A stretch of DNA of 64,000 nt, taken from Glaciihabitans sp. Its GTDB lineage: Bacteria > Actinomycetota > Actinomycetes > Actinomycetales > Microbacteriaceae. Positions 24,710 through 34,492 of this stretch are shown in pieces. The translations under genes were made by a program, and so were the position numbers. Position 1 is the first letter of the stretch. Each line of letters starts with the position of its first letter. Below the pieces are notes generated by a model. That model made no database searches, was not told the origin of the DNA, and worked only from the letters and a program-made list of their open reading frames with translations. The stretch covers positions 41,895 to 105,894 of the forward strand of contig JAODMF010000002.1 in NCBI GenBank assembly GCA_025464095.1, given 5' to 3'.

Positions 24710-27630
24710 TGGCCGGTTTCGCCGATCGCCACATCGGAACCGATGAGGCGGCACAGTCCGCCATGCTCGCCGCCATCGGGTACGACAGCGTCGAGGCGCT
24801 GGTCGAGGCCGCTGTCCCGGCGTCCATTCACGTCCAACCGCTCGAGACATCCAGCATCCCGGCGGCCGCGACCGAACGCGCGGCGCTCGCCGAGCTGCGC
24901 ACGCTTGCCGGCAGGAACTCAGTGCGCCGGTCGATGATCGGTCTCGGATACTACGACACGATCACGCCCGCGGTCATCAAGCGCAACGTGCTCGAAAACC
25001 CGAGCTGGTACACCGCCTACACGCCGTACCAGCCGGAGATCAGCCAGGGCCGCCTCGAGGCGCTCATCAACTTCCAGACCATGGTCTCTGACCTCACCGG
25101 TCTCGACACGGCGAACGCGTCGATGCTCGATGAGGGAACCGCGGTCGTCGAGGGGATGCTGCTGGCCCGCCGGGCATCCAAATCGACGTCGAATGTCTTC
25201 CTCGTCGATAAGGATGCGCTGCCCCAGACGAAGGCGCTGCTTGCGAACCGCGCGGCCGCGGTCGGCATTGAGGTGCGGGAGACGGCGTTCGATTCCGATC
25301 TCGCTGACGTAGACCCCGGCGTGTTTGGCGTGTTCGTGCAGTACCCCGGCGCATCCGGTCGCATCTGGGACCCGACATCCGTTCTCGCCGCCGTCAAAGA
25401 GCAGGGAGGAATCGCTGTCGTTGCTGCCGACCTCCTCGCCCTCACGTTGCTGAAGTCTCCGGGCGAGCTCGGGGCGGATGTCGCCGTCGGCACCAGCCAG
25501 CGCTTCGGCGTACCGATGGGCTTCGGCGGACCCCACGCCGGCTTCATGGCCGTGCGCAAGGGACTCGAGCGCCAGCTCCCGGGACGCCTCGTCGGCGTCT
25601 CACAGGATGCCGCCGGTCACCCGGCCTACCGGCTCAGCCTGCAGGCGCGTGAGCAGCACATCCGGCGGGAGAAGGCGACGTCCAACATCTGCACGGCGCA
25701 GGTGCTGCTGGCTGTCATGGCGTCCATGTACGCGGTGTACCACGGGCCGCAGGGACTGAAGCGGATCGCGCACCTCGTGCACGCCCACACCGCCCTGCTC
25801 GCCCGCGAGCTGCGCCGCGCCGGGGTCGAGGTGCTCAGCGAGAGCTTCTTCGACACGCTCGAAGTGCGGGTTGCGGATGCAGAGACCGTGCTCGAGAGGG
25901 CGCGCGCGAACAACATCAACCTGCGGCTGGTGGATGCGACGACCGTCGCCCTGAGTGTTGACGAGCTCTGGGTCGACCTCGGCGCGGATGTCGCGAACGC
26001 CGTGCTCGACGCGTTCGGCGTTGCACCGGCCGACGGCTGGGATGGGATCTCGCCGTATACCGTGCGCGAGTTTCCGGTGGAGCTGGCCCGGACATCCGAG
26101 TACCTCACGCACCCGGTGTTCAACACGCACCGCAGCGAGACGGCGATGATGCGCTACCTCAAGTACCTGGCCGACAAGGACTACGCGCTCGACCGCGGCA
26201 TGATCCCGCTCGGGTCGTGCACCATGAAACTGAATGCGGCGACCGAGATGGAGTCGGTGACCTGGCCGGAGTTCGCGGGCATCCACCCGTTCGCACCCGA
26301 GCAGGACGTGCTGGGCTATCTCGAACTGATCGAGCAGCTGCAGGCGTGGCTCGCGGAGGTCACCGGGTATGACTCGGTGTCGCTGCAGCCGAACGCCGGC
26401 AGCCAGGGCGAGCTCGCGGGCCTCCTCGCCATTCGCGGGTACCACCACTCGCGGGGGGACCTGCATCGCACCACCTGCCTGATTCCCTCCAGCGCGCACG
26501 GCACCAACGCCGCGAGTGCCGTTCTGGCCGGGATGAAGGTCGTCGTCGTCGCGACGGATGACCTCGGCAACGTTGACCTGGACGACCTGCATGCCAAGAT
26601 CGCGCTGCACAGCGACGACCTGGCCGCGCTCATGATCACCTACCCGTCGACACACGGAGTGTATGAGCACGAGGTGCGCCAGATCACGGATGCCGTGCAC
26701 GCGGCCGGGGGACAGGTGTACGTCGACGGTGCCAACCTCAACGCGCTGCTCGGCTATGCCCGGTTCGGCGACTTCGGCGGGGACGTCTCGCACCTCAACC
26801 TGCACAAGACGTTCTGCATCCCGCACGGCGGTGGCGGTCCGGGAGTGGGGCCGGTGGCCGCGAAGGCGCACCTCGCGCCATTCCTGCCGGGGCACCCGCT
26901 CGAGCAGCGCGACACGATCGACCGATCCGGCGGCCGAGCAGCTCCCGACGAAGCGTCGCGCGTCTCGGGACCCGACCTGCCCTGGCACCGCAACATCGTG
27001 TCGGCGTCGCCGTACGGTTCCCCGAGCATCCTGCCAATCAGCTGGGCCTACGTGCGGATGATGGGCGCCGATGGCCTCAGGGCGGCGACCGGCGCGGCCG
27101 TGCTCTCGGCCAACTACGTTGCCGCGCGGCTGCGTGAGCACTACCCGGTGCTCTACTCGGGCGACAACGGGCTGGTTGCGCACGAGTGCATCCTGGACCT
27201 ACGTCCGCTGACCGCAGCGACCGGGGTGACCGTGGATGACGTGGCCAAGCGGCTGATCGACTACGGCTTCCACGCGCCGACGATGTCGTTCCCGGTGGCG
27301 GGCACGCTCATGGTCGAGCCGACCGAGTCGGAGGACCTGCCGGAGATCGACCGGTTCATCGACGCGATGATTGCGATCAAGGACGAAGCGGATGCTGTCG
27401 CCGCGGGAGTCTGGCCCGCCACTGACAACCCGCTCGTGCATGCTCCGCACACCGCGCAGTCGGTCATCGAGGGCGAGTGGACTCATCCGTACTCCCGCGA
27501 GCAGGCCGTCTATCCGGTGCGGTCGCTCATCCGTGGCAAGTACTGGCCGCCGGTGCGTCGAATCGACCAGGCCTACGGCGACCGCAACCTCGTCTGCGCC
27601 TGCCCGCCGATCGAGGCCTTCGCCGAGTAG
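24709..27630 (+). CDS. gcvP: Glycine dehydrogenase (decarboxylating), P-protein
   Basis: The 973-residue homodimer-type P-protein decarboxylates glycine and passes the aminomethyl group to GcvH. Both homologous halves are present. The N-terminal half contains [38 protein letters not shown] and [13 protein letters not shown]. The C-terminal half contains [33 protein letters not shown] and the PLP Lys in [18 protein letters not shown]. The frame is open much further upstream, but the ATG at 24709 overlaps the gcvH stop by one base and starts at the conserved N-terminus. It ends facing the locus 2 repeat array. Confidence 0.97.
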   Translation: MAGFADRHIGTDEAAQSAMLAAIGYDSVEALVEAAVPASIHVQPLETSSIPAAATERAALAELRTLAGRNSVRRSMIGLGYYDTITPAVIKRNVLENPSWYTAYTPYQPEISQGRLEALINFQTMVSDLTGLDTANASMLDEGTAVVEGMLLARRASKSTSNVFLVDKDALPQTKALLANRAAAVGIEVRETAFDSDLADVDPGVFGVFVQYPGASGRIWDPTSVLAAVKEQGGIAVVAADLLALTLLKSPGELGADVAVGTSQRFGVPMGFGGPHAGFMAVRKGLERQLPGRLVGVSQDAAGHPAYRLSLQAREQHIRREKATSNICTAQVLLAVMASMYAVYHGPQGLKRIAHLVHAHTALLARELRRAGVEVLSESFFDTLEVRVADAETVLERARANNINLRLVDATTVALSVDELWVDLGADVANAVLDAFGVAPADGWDGISPYTVREFPVELARTSEYLTHPVFNTHRSETAMMRYLKYLADKDYALDRGMIPLGSCTMKLNAATEMESVTWPEFAGIHPFAPEQDVLGYLELIEQLQAWLAEVTGYDSVSLQPNAGSQGELAGLLAIRGYHHSRGDLHRTTCLIPSSAHGTNAASAVLAGMKVVVVATDDLGNVDLDDLHAKIALHSDDLAALMITYPSTHGVYEHEVRQITDAVHAAGGQVYVDGANLNALLGYARFGDFGGDVSHLNLHKTFCIPHGGGGPGVGPVAAKAHLAPFLPGHPLEQRDTIDRSGGRAAPDEASRVSGPDLPWHRNIVSASPYGSPSILPISWAYVRMMGADGLRAATGAAVLSANYVAARLREHYPVLYSGDNGLVAHECILDLRPLTAATGVTVDDVAKRLIDYGFHAPTMSFPVAGTLMVEPTESEDLPEIDRFIDAMIAIKDEADAVAAGVWPATDNPLVHAPHTAQSVIEGEWTHPYSREQAVYPVRSLIRGKYWPPVRRIDQAYGDRNLVCACPPIEAFAE

Positions 27631-27649
27631 CCGCCCTGCATGCCCTGGT

Positions 27650-28062
27650 GGCGGGGGATAAGTGGTGGCGGAGATAAGTTGTGGCGGAGATAACTGGTGG
27701 CGGGAGATAAGTTGTGATGGCGGGAGCCTAGGCTCCCGCCACTTCACTCAAACTCCCGCCGAATCCGCAACAACTCCCGCCGCCGCGACGCAACTCCCGC
27801 CACGCTGGCCAACAACCCCCGCCACGACGGCCGGGCTGGGCTGGCTGCCGCAACACCTGCCGCGCAGCACCTCCCGCGCAACACCTCCGCGCCCTGCATG
27901 CCCTGGTGGCGGGGGATAAGTTGTGATGGCGGGAGCCTGGGCTCCCGCCACTTCACTCAAACTCCCGCCGAATCCGCAACAACTCCCGCCGCCGCGCTGC
28001 CACCCCCGCCACGCTGGCCAAGAACCCCCGCCACCACGGCCAACAACTCCCGCCACCGCGAA
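27650..28062. repeat. GGCGGGAG / CTCCCGCC array, locus 2
   Basis: The 455-base gap between convergent gcvP and the CPBP gene holds repeats of GGCGG(G)AG with ATAAG spacers on the left and CTCCCGCC repeats with CAACA-type spacers on the right. The flip occurs at a perfect 24-base palindrome at 27718-27741 (arm TGGCGGGAGCC) and at a near-perfect copy at 27927-27950. The block from the palindrome through ACTTCACTCAAACTCCCGCC and GAATCCGCAACAACTCCCGC is duplicated at an offset of 209 bases. No coding function is seen. The design matches loci 1 and 3, but the spacer sequences differ. Confidence 0.85.
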
Positions 28063-28085
28063 AGACAGGCGCGAGAGAGCGCGCG

Positions 28086-28880
28086 TCAGTGCCCGAACAG
28101 CGCCGGGAACGTGGCGACCGCCCAGGGGTAGCCGACGAAGATCGCGGTGTCGATGAGGAAGTGGGCGATGATCAGCGGCACGACCCTGCCGAAGCGGGTG
28201 TACAGCCATCCGAACACGATGCCCATCGCGAAGTTGCCGACGAACGCGCCGATGCCCTGGTACAGGTGGTAGCTGCCGCGGAGCGCCGCCGCGCCGAGGA
28301 TGATCCACCACGGCCTCCAGCCCAGTTGCCTGAGTCGCTCGAACAGGTATCCGATCACGATGACCTCCTCCTGCAGCGCAGCCCGCAGCGCGGAGAGCAC
28401 GAGCACCGGAATCGTCCACCAGTAGGTGTTCAGGGCGGTGGGGATGACGTCCACGCTCAGGCCGAGCGCACGACCGCCGAAGTAGACGAGGATGCCCGGA
28501 AGCCCGATGCCGAGCGTGAGTCCCAGCCCCAGGAGCAAGTCGAAGCGGGGGCGCCTGGCATCGATCCCGAGCCGAACCAGGTGCGGGCCCGCAACGTTCC
28601 ACAGCAGGAACGCGACGAGCGCAACCGGCACCAGGTCGAAGAAAACGGCCAGCAACTGGTACGTGAGGTCAAACTCGGGCCGCGAGCTGAGGGAGTTGTT
28701 TATCGTCGTCGACTGGCCTGCTAACGGTACCGAGCGCGTGAGCCGATCAATGATCGAAACGATCGAATAGACGGCGGATGCGCCGAGCGAGACCCCGAGG
28801 ACCAGGAGAATCTCTACCCCGATGCGCTTTCGCGTGAGGACCAGAGTCTCAACCGGGGGAGAGAATCCGGCCAATTTCAT
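28086..28880 (-). CDS. CPBP family intramembrane metalloprotease
   Basis: The 264-residue membrane protein has about eight hydrophobic segments. It has the three CPBP/Abi motifs: EEVIVIGYLFERL (the paired Glu and R), RGSYHLYQGIGAFVGNFAMG (His with downstream residues) and IAHFLIDT (His). These form the metal site of glutamic-type intramembrane proteases that process prenylated proteins in eukaryotes. In bacteria they are linked to bacteriocin self-immunity and other maturation roles. The ATG at 28880 is preferred; a GTG directly before it is an alternative. The substrate is unknown and no bacteriocin gene is seen nearby. Confidence 0.88.
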   Translation of the reverse strand: MKLAGFSPPVETLVLTRKRIGVEILLVLGVSLGASAVYSIVSIIDRLTRSVPLAGQSTTINNSLSSRPEFDLTYQLLAVFFDLVPVALVAFLLWNVAGPHLVRLGIDARRPRFDLLLGLGLTLGIGLPGILVYFGGRALGLSVDVIPTALNTYWWTIPVLVLSALRAALQEEVIVIGYLFERLRQLGWRPWWIILGAAALRGSYHLYQGIGAFVGNFAMGIVFGWLYTRFGRVVPLIIAHFLIDTAIFVGYPWAVATFPALFGH

Positions 28881-29006
28881 CACTTCGATGTTACGCCCGT
28901 GCAGACGGCGTTATAGATCAAGGCGCGGGCTTCCACGCAGGAATTGTGCGTTTGCGTCCACTTTGGCGACATAAAACTGCATTTGACGCAATGAACTCGA
29001 AAGTGA

Positions 29007-29022
29007 GTTACCACTATGTAAC
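29007..29022. promoter_or_regulatory. Inverted repeat upstream of peptide transporter operon
   Basis: GTTAC and GTAAC flank a six-base spacer, and an AACTC/GAGTT pair overlaps on its left (28994-29009). It lies in the 256-base gap between the divergent CPBP and binding-protein genes, upstream of the predicted -35. It may be an operator; no regulator is known. Confidence 0.3.
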
Positions 29023-29038
29023 GTTTGGTCCACCACGT

Positions 29039-29067
29039 TTGGCCCATTACGTCACCCGTTCTAGGGT
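29039..29067 (+). promoter_or_regulatory. Predicted promoter of peptide transporter operon
   Basis: TTGGCC (-35) and TAGGGT (-10) are separated by exactly 17 bases. An 11-base direct repeat (ACGTTTGGTCC / ACGTTTGGCCC at 29021 and 29035) overlaps the -35 region. The binding-protein gene starts 69 bases downstream behind a full AGGAGG. Confidence 0.4.
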
Positions 29068-29136
29068 GGCTGTTAATAAGCTCGGTGGCTCGCTAGGAAT
29101 CGTGCTGCCGGTGCTCCACTTTGCACAGGAGGAAAA

Positions 29137-30960
29137 TTGAAGATCAAACGCATAGCCGCGGTTGCCGCGGTTGTTGGCGTTGCGGCCCTCGTACTTTCGG
29201 GTTGCGCCGTTCCACGACAGTCTGAAGTGATCACCGGCAGCAAAATCAGCGTCGCGTGGAACGATCCAATGCAGGAATACAACACCCTGTCGGCCACCGG
29301 AAACGCAGCAGCCAACAACAACGTCTCGTACCTCGCAAACTCCTCGTTCAACTACTACGACGACAGCCAGAAGCTGGTGAAGAACACCCAGTTCGGTACC
29401 TACACCGTCGAGAAGCAGAACCCCCTCACGATCAAGTACACGGTCAATGAGGGTGTCAAGTGGTCGGATGGCGTGCAGGTCGGTGCCGCAGACATGCTGC
29501 TGACCTGGGCGGCTCTCACCACTCACCTCAACAACGTCGAGGCCAAGTACGACGCTGATGGCAACATCACGAACCAGGCCGAACTTGACGCGGGCGTCTT
29601 CTTCAACGCCGGTGCCGTCAAGGGACAGGGTCTCGACCTTGTCTCGAAGACGCCAGTGATCAGCGACAACAACCGCAGTGTCACGATCGTCTACGACAAG
29701 CCGTTCGTTGACTGGGAGCTGTCGTTCCCGATCGGCGTCTCGGCGCATGGAACCGTGCAGCTCGCCTATCCGGGCAAGAAGTACACCGGCGACGCAGCGA
29801 ACGCGGCCATCATCAAGGCGATCCAGACGAAGGACTACGGCTTCCTCAGCCCGGTCGCCAAGTCGTGGACGAACGACTACAAGATGCTGGACATGCCGAC
29901 CGAGAAGCAGAAGCTGCTCTCTGATGGCCCGTACGTCGTCACCGACCTCAAGGACCAGCAGTACGTCACGCTGACCGCTCGCAAGGACTTCACCTGGGGA
30001 CCGTCGCCGAAGTACCAGACGATCACCATCCGCGTCATCGGTGACCCGCAGGCGCAGATCACCGCCCTCCAGAACGGTGAAGTGAAGATCGCTGAAGGCC
30101 AGCCGACCGCCGACCTGCTGACGCAGATCAAGGGCCTGTCCGGTGTCAACTACAAGGCCGCAACCGAGTCGACGTACGAGCACATCGACCTCCAGGTCAC
30201 CAACGGTGGGCCGTTCGACCCGAAGACCTACGGTGGAGACGCTGCCAAGGCCCAGCTGGTTCGCGACGCGTTCCTCAAGACCGTTCCTCGCCAGGACATC
30301 GTTGACAAGCTGATCAAGCCGCTGCAGCCCGACGCCGTTCTGCGTGCGTCGCTCCAGTTCGTGCCCGGCACCCCCGGATACGACGCAGTGCAGAAGGCCG
30401 GGGCATACGCCGCGTACGACAAGGTCGACATTGCAGGGGCCAAGGCGGAACTCGCCCAGGCCGGTGTGAAGAACGTCAAGGTTCGCTTCCTCTACGGAAA
30501 GACGAACACCCGACGCCAGCAGGAGTACGAGCTGGTTCGCCAGTCCGCAGCGCTCGCCGGCATCACCGTCATCGATGGTGGAAGTGAAACCTGGGGCCAG
30601 GACCTGTCGGCTAAGCCGAACTCGTACGACGCCGCCCTGTTCGGATGGCAGGCCACCAGCCTCGCTATCTCGCAGAACCAGGCGAACTACACCCCCGGTG
30701 GCCTGAACAACTACTACGGATGGGACAACGCGGAACTGACCGCGCTGTACAACAGCCTGTCCACGGAGACCAACACCGCCAAGCAGGATGCACTCCTCGT
30801 GCAGGCCGACCAGATCATCGGCAAGCAGGCGTGGACGGTCCCCATCTTCCAGTTCCCGGGCGTTACTGCCTGGAGCACTTCGGTCACGGGTGTAAAGCCC
30901 GCGTTCCTGGCTCCGCAGTACTTCTGGAACTTCTGGGATTGGGCACCCACCAAGAAGTAG
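29137..30960 (+). CDS. Oligopeptide ABC transporter, substrate-binding lipoprotein
   Basis: A 607-residue family 5 solute-binding protein. The signal peptide ends in a lipobox (VAALVLSGCAVP) with the lipidated Cys at about residue 23. The mature domain has the family's IKYTVNEGVKWSDGVQVGAADMLLTW, KTPVISDNNRSVTIVYDKPFVDWE, LTARKDFTWGPSPKYQTITI and ALQNGEVKIAEGQPT. It captures peptides outside the membrane and delivers them to the permeases encoded downstream. The start is a rare TTG four bases after AGGAGG. A strong hairpin follows, which would keep this gene's mRNA more abundant than the rest of the operon. Confidence 0.92.
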   Translation: MKIKRIAAVAAVVGVAALVLSGCAVPRQSEVITGSKISVAWNDPMQEYNTLSATGNAAANNNVSYLANSSFNYYDDSQKLVKNTQFGTYTVEKQNPLTIKYTVNEGVKWSDGVQVGAADMLLTWAALTTHLNNVEAKYDADGNITNQAELDAGVFFNAGAVKGQGLDLVSKTPVISDNNRSVTIVYDKPFVDWELSFPIGVSAHGTVQLAYPGKKYTGDAANAAIIKAIQTKDYGFLSPVAKSWTNDYKMLDMPTEKQKLLSDGPYVVTDLKDQQYVTLTARKDFTWGPSPKYQTITIRVIGDPQAQITALQNGEVKIAEGQPTADLLTQIKGLSGVNYKAATESTYEHIDLQVTNGGPFDPKTYGGDAAKAQLVRDAFLKTVPRQDIVDKLIKPLQPDAVLRASLQFVPGTPGYDAVQKAGAYAAYDKVDIAGAKAELAQAGVKNVKVRFLYGKTNTRRQQEYELVRQSAALAGITVIDGGSETWGQDLSAKPNSYDAALFGWQATSLAISQNQANYTPGGLNNYYGWDNAELTALYNSLSTETNTAKQDALLVQADQIIGKQAWTVPIFQFPGVTAWSTSVTGVKPAFLAPQYFWNFWDWAPTKK

Positions 30961-30972
30961 TTCCGTGAAAGT

Positions 30973-31004
30973 GGCCGGGGTGGATCTCACGATCCGCCCC
31001 GGCC
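30973..31004 (+). terminator. Hairpin between binding-protein and permease genes
   Basis: A 14-base stem (GGCCGGGGTGGATC / GATCCGCCCCGGCC, one wobble pair) with loop TCAC begins 12 bases after the binding-protein stop. No T-run follows. It probably acts as a partial terminator or 3' stabiliser within the operon. Confidence 0.6.
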
Positions 31005-31132
31005 ATCCTCACGACCGCACCCGGTGCGCGCGTGAGATTCGGTTCGGTGGTTTAGCCCTCTTGCTCGGGTTGCTGGCGTAACGTGTCGCTACCTGAGCTT
31101 TTCCATGCAACAGAAAGCGACGAATAGCTACT

Positions 31133-32662
31133 GTGCTCTCGTTCATAATCCGCCGCCTCGGCGCCTCCATCCTGGTTGTCTTCGTCGCCAGCTTCGTCAT
31201 CTACAACCTCGCGGCCATCGCCGGGGACCCGCTTGGGGATCTCCGCGGTTCGACCGCCCCGAACAAGGCAGCACTCATTGCCGCTCGAGTAGAAGCTCTC
31301 GACCTCAATGTGCCGCCGCCCCTGCGCTTCTTCATCTGGCTGAGCGGCATCCTGCGCGGATTTATCGGCCAGTTCACCCTCGGTGACAGTGTCAACGGCC
31401 ACTCAGTCATCCAGTTGCTCAACTCGTCGGTGTCCAACACCATCCAGCTCGTGACAGCATCGACGCTGCTCGCGGTCATCTTCGGTGTCGCCATCGGCAT
31501 GAGTACGGCCCTTCGCCAGTACAGCGGATACGACTACACGGTCACGTTCCTGTCGTTCCTGTTCTTCTCCCTCCCCGCGTTCTGGGTCGCCGTGCTGCTG
31601 AAGCTGTACGTTGCCATCGGCTTCAACAACTTCCTCGCGAGCCCCGTCATAGGGCCGATAGCGATCGTCGTCATATCCCTCGTCTCCGGGTTCGTGTGGA
31701 TGAGCATCATCGGTGGCGAGGGCAAACCCCGGCTGATTGTGTTCGGCTCCGCAACCGTGATCACGGCGGCGATCCTCCTGTTCTTCCAGGTGACGAACTG
31801 GTTCACGACACCGTTCCTCGGACCGGGGCTCGTCCTGGTTCTGGGGGCGCTCACCGCGATCATGGTCACGTCGCTGACGACGGGCCTCTCGAACCGGCGT
31901 GCACTGTACGCGTCGCTCATCATGGTCGCGCTCGCGGGGGCCATCTGGTACCCGCTGCAGTTCGTCTTCACGGTCGCGATGCCGATCGGGGTGCTGTTCG
32001 CCTTTGTTGCCGTGATGATCGGCCTCGGCCTGCTCGCCGGGCTGCTTCTGGGCAAGGATGACCGCTGGCCGTCCGCGCGCGCTGCGGCGATCACTGCATT
32101 CCTGGTTTCGCTGCTCGTTATCGTGGACCGACTGATGCAGTCCTGGCCGGATTACGTGAACGCGGTCGGAGGTCGACCCATTGCGACGGTCGGGGCCAAC
32201 ACGCCCGACCTTGCCGGCTCCATCTGGTTCACGTCGCTCGATACCTACACTCACCTGCTGCTGCCGACGATCTCCCTGATCCTCATTTCGCTGGCCGGAT
32301 ACACGCGGTACGCCCGCGCGAGCCTGCTCGAAGTGATGAACCAGGACTACGTGCGCACCGCTCGCGCGAAGGGCCTCACCGAGCGCACCGTCGTCATGCG
32401 GCACGCGTTCCGCAACGCGATGATCCCGGTCATCACCGTGGTTGCCTTCGACGTCGGTGGCCTGATCGGTGGTGCGGTCATCACCGAGACGATCTTCGCC
32501 TGGCGGGGGATGGGGGCGCTGTTCACCGCGGCGCTGCACGACCCGCTCGATCTGAACGTGATCATGGGCGTGTTCCTGATCGTTGGCGTCGTCGCCATCG
32601 TCTTCAACATCCTCGCTGACATCGCCTACACGGCACTCGACCCACGAATCCGGGTGAACTAA
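31133..32662 (+). CDS. Peptide ABC transporter permease, OppB/DppB type, enlarged
   Basis: The protein starts as a normal OppB (FIIRRLGASILVVFVASFVIYNLA) and ends with the family's EAA loop (YTRYARASLLEVMNQDYVRTARAKGLTERTVVMRHAFRNAMIPVI). It is 509 residues instead of about 310-340. The extra length is an insertion near residues 165-330 with at least four additional hydrophobic segments (IAIVVISLVSGFVWMSII, LIVFGSATVITAAILLF, LVLVLGALTAIMVTSLT, GVLFAFVAVMIGLGLLAGLLL). The start is a GTG at 31133. oppC follows three bases after the stop. Confidence 0.92.
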   Translation: MLSFIIRRLGASILVVFVASFVIYNLAAIAGDPLGDLRGSTAPNKAALIAARVEALDLNVPPPLRFFIWLSGILRGFIGQFTLGDSVNGHSVIQLLNSSVSNTIQLVTASTLLAVIFGVAIGMSTALRQYSGYDYTVTFLSFLFFSLPAFWVAVLLKLYVAIGFNNFLASPVIGPIAIVVISLVSGFVWMSIIGGEGKPRLIVFGSATVITAAILLFFQVTNWFTTPFLGPGLVLVLGALTAIMVTSLTTGLSNRRALYASLIMVALAGAIWYPLQFVFTVAMPIGVLFAFVAVMIGLGLLAGLLLGKDDRWPSARAAAITAFLVSLLVIVDRLMQSWPDYVNAVGGRPIATVGANTPDLAGSIWFTSLDTYTHLLLPTISLILISLAGYTRYARASLLEVMNQDYVRTARAKGLTERTVVMRHAFRNAMIPVITVVAFDVGGLIGGAVITETIFAWRGMGALFTAALHDPLDLNVIMGVFLIVGVVAIVFNILADIAYTALDPRIRVN

Positions 32663-32664
32663 CC

Positions 32665-33753
32665 ATGTCGAACATTTTTCTGCAGACCGAGAATCCGGAT
32701 GATCCCGGCAAGGCCGGACTGACGATCGAGCAGCGTGAGGTCGAAGGACTCAGCCAGGGCACGATCGTTCGTCGCCGGTTCCTTCGTCACAAGGGTGCGA
32801 TGATCTCCATCGCGATCCTGGTGCTGATGGTGATTCTCGTGTATTCCTCGATCGGCATCGACATCTTCGGCGCGCACGTTCCCGGGTGGTGGCAATGGGG
32901 CTACCTCGACCAGAACGCCATCGTGAACCACGGAAACCCCACCTGGGTTCTGCCGTTCAACTTCGGTTCGCACCCGTTCGGCCAGGATGAGATCGGGCGT
33001 GACATCTTCGCCCGAGTCATGCGCGGAGCCCAGCAGTCGATCGTGGTCACGCTTCTGTTCGGTGGCATCTCCGCGGTCATCGGCGTCGTCATCGGCGCGC
33101 TCGCCGGGTTCTACCGGGGCTGGGTCGACCAGTGGCTCATGCGCCTCACCGACCTGTTCATCATTTTCCCGATCCTCATCATCGGGGCCGTCCTGGGTCG
33201 CGCGCTGGGCGGCCTGGGCGCTGCCGCCCTCGGTGCGGGGCTCGGCCTGCTCGGCTGGACGGCTCTCGCCCGCCTCGTGCGCGGTGAGTTCCTCAGCCTG
33301 CGTGAGCGGGAGTTCGTGGATGCCGCCCGGGTTGCCGGGGCCAGCACCGGTCGCATCATCTTCAAGCACATCCTGCCGAACGCCATCGGCGTCGTCATCG
33401 TTTCGACGACGCTGCTGATGAGTGGCGCCATCCTGACCGAAGCGGCACTGAGCTTCCTTGGCTTCGGCATCGTGCTGCCCGACGTGTCTCTCGGTCAGCT
33501 GATCAATGAATACCAGGGGGCGTTCCAGACCCGGCCGTGGCTGTTCTGGTGGCCGGGCCTGTTCATCATCATCATCGCTCTCGGCATCAACTTCATCGGT
33601 GACGGACTGCGTGACGCGTTCGACCCGCGCCAGCGGCGCATCCCCGGCGGCGTCGGACCCTATCGCCAGATGGGCCGCGTCATCGCCGGCTGGGTTCGCC
33701 CGCGTCCGACCGGCGCCGAGCCGCGGTCCACGACCGACACGGACGTGCTGTAG
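32665..33753 (+). CDS. Peptide ABC transporter permease, OppC/DppC type
   Basis: The 362-residue permease pairs with the preceding OppB-type subunit. An N-terminal cytoplasmic stretch leads to RRRFLRHKGAMISIAILVLM, then FGQDEIGRDIFARVMRGAQQSIVVTLLFGGISAVIG, typical of OppC. The EAA loop is LREREFVDAARVAGASTGRIIFKHILPNAIGVVIV, which contacts the ATPase. The C-terminus has FGIVLPDVSLGQLINE and GINFIGDGLRDAFDPRQRR. It is separated from the ATPase gene by an antisense PH-like gene. Confidence 0.94.
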   Translation: MSNIFLQTENPDDPGKAGLTIEQREVEGLSQGTIVRRRFLRHKGAMISIAILVLMVILVYSSIGIDIFGAHVPGWWQWGYLDQNAIVNHGNPTWVLPFNFGSHPFGQDEIGRDIFARVMRGAQQSIVVTLLFGGISAVIGVVIGALAGFYRGWVDQWLMRLTDLFIIFPILIIGAVLGRALGGLGAAALGAGLGLLGWTALARLVRGEFLSLREREFVDAARVAGASTGRIIFKHILPNAIGVVIVSTTLLMSGAILTEAALSFLGFGIVLPDVSLGQLINEYQGAFQTRPWLFWWPGLFIIIIALGINFIGDGLRDAFDPRQRRIPGGVGPYRQMGRVIAGWVRPRPTGAEPRSTTDTDVL

Positions 33754-33779
33754 TGAGCGCCCCGGTTGTGAGCGAGCGC

Positions 33780-34400
33780 CTAGCGCGCAGGCACGAAGAG
33801 CAGGCACCCGGCGCTCAGGAGAACCAGCGCGACGAGCATCGCCAGCTTTCCGCGGCTCCAGTGCACCGGCCGAAGGTCGGGATCACGCGCGCCCTCGTCG
33901 AGGTGACCGGCGTCGCGCAGCGCATCCCATCGACGCCGAACAATGGCGGCAGCGTCGCCGGAGTCAGTCGTTGGCAGGTCACCGGGACCGATCGTTCCGG
34001 CGACCATCGTGCTCTCCGGCAGGTGATGGGCCTCAGCGGCCGCCGTGCCGAGAAAGCGGTGACGGCCCGCAGCGGGAGCGGCCCACGCGACGAAGCGCCC
34101 GTAGCTCGTGAACAGCGTGAGCGCGTAGCGCGTGTCGATGCGCTGGATGCTCGGCCACGGCAGCGTCACGGTGCTCAGCACGTTGATGAGCGTGACGCCT
34201 CCGTCGCTCACTTCGACGGCCGGAGCCCAGAATCCGAGCCAGGCCAGATACGCAACGGTCAGCAGCACGGGGGCGAAACGCACCGCGGTCAGGGCATTGC
34301 CCTCCGCGACGAGCGCGACCACACACGAAGCGATGACCGCGGCGGTAGCGATCGTCAGGACCTTTCCGAACCCGGGCCGCAGGATGATCGTTTCCGCCAT
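33780..34400 (-). CDS. PH-like domain membrane protein, antisense inside the opp cluster
   Basis: The 206-residue protein starts with two membrane helices (KVLTIATAAVIASCVVALVA, VRFAPVLLTVAYLAWLGFW). A bacterial PH-like domain follows (PAVEVSDGGVTLINVLSTVTLPWPSIQRIDTRYALTLFTSYGRFVAWAAPA). A Pro/Asp-rich linker and one C-terminal helix (LAMLVALVLLSAGCLLFV) end it. The ATG at 34400 directly precedes the natural N-terminus; the open frame extends further but would run under the ATPase gene. It lies on the opposite strand between the permease and ATPase genes. Such PH proteins are common in actinobacteria and their role is unknown. Confidence 0.75.
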   Translation of the reverse strand: MAETIILRPGFGKVLTIATAAVIASCVVALVAEGNALTAVRFAPVLLTVAYLAWLGFWAPAVEVSDGGVTLINVLSTVTLPWPSIQRIDTRYALTLFTSYGRFVAWAAPAAGRHRFLGTAAAEAHHLPESTMVAGTIGPGDLPTTDSGDAAAIVRRRWDALRDAGHLDEGARDPDLRPVHWSRGKLAMLVALVLLSAGCLLFVPAR

Positions 34401-34492
34401 GCGTCCATGGTCGCACGCGGATCGATGTCCCCGGCCATGCCGGCCACCCACCCGCACAGAAGTACCCACCAGCACAGAAGTGAAGTACAGAA

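Noticed and set aside
29047..30990. 647-codon open frame on the minus strand
   Set aside because: It is the exact antisense of the peptide-binding lipoprotein gene. Its composition (Val, Leu, Arg, Gly-rich without domains) is typical of shadows in high-GC DNA.
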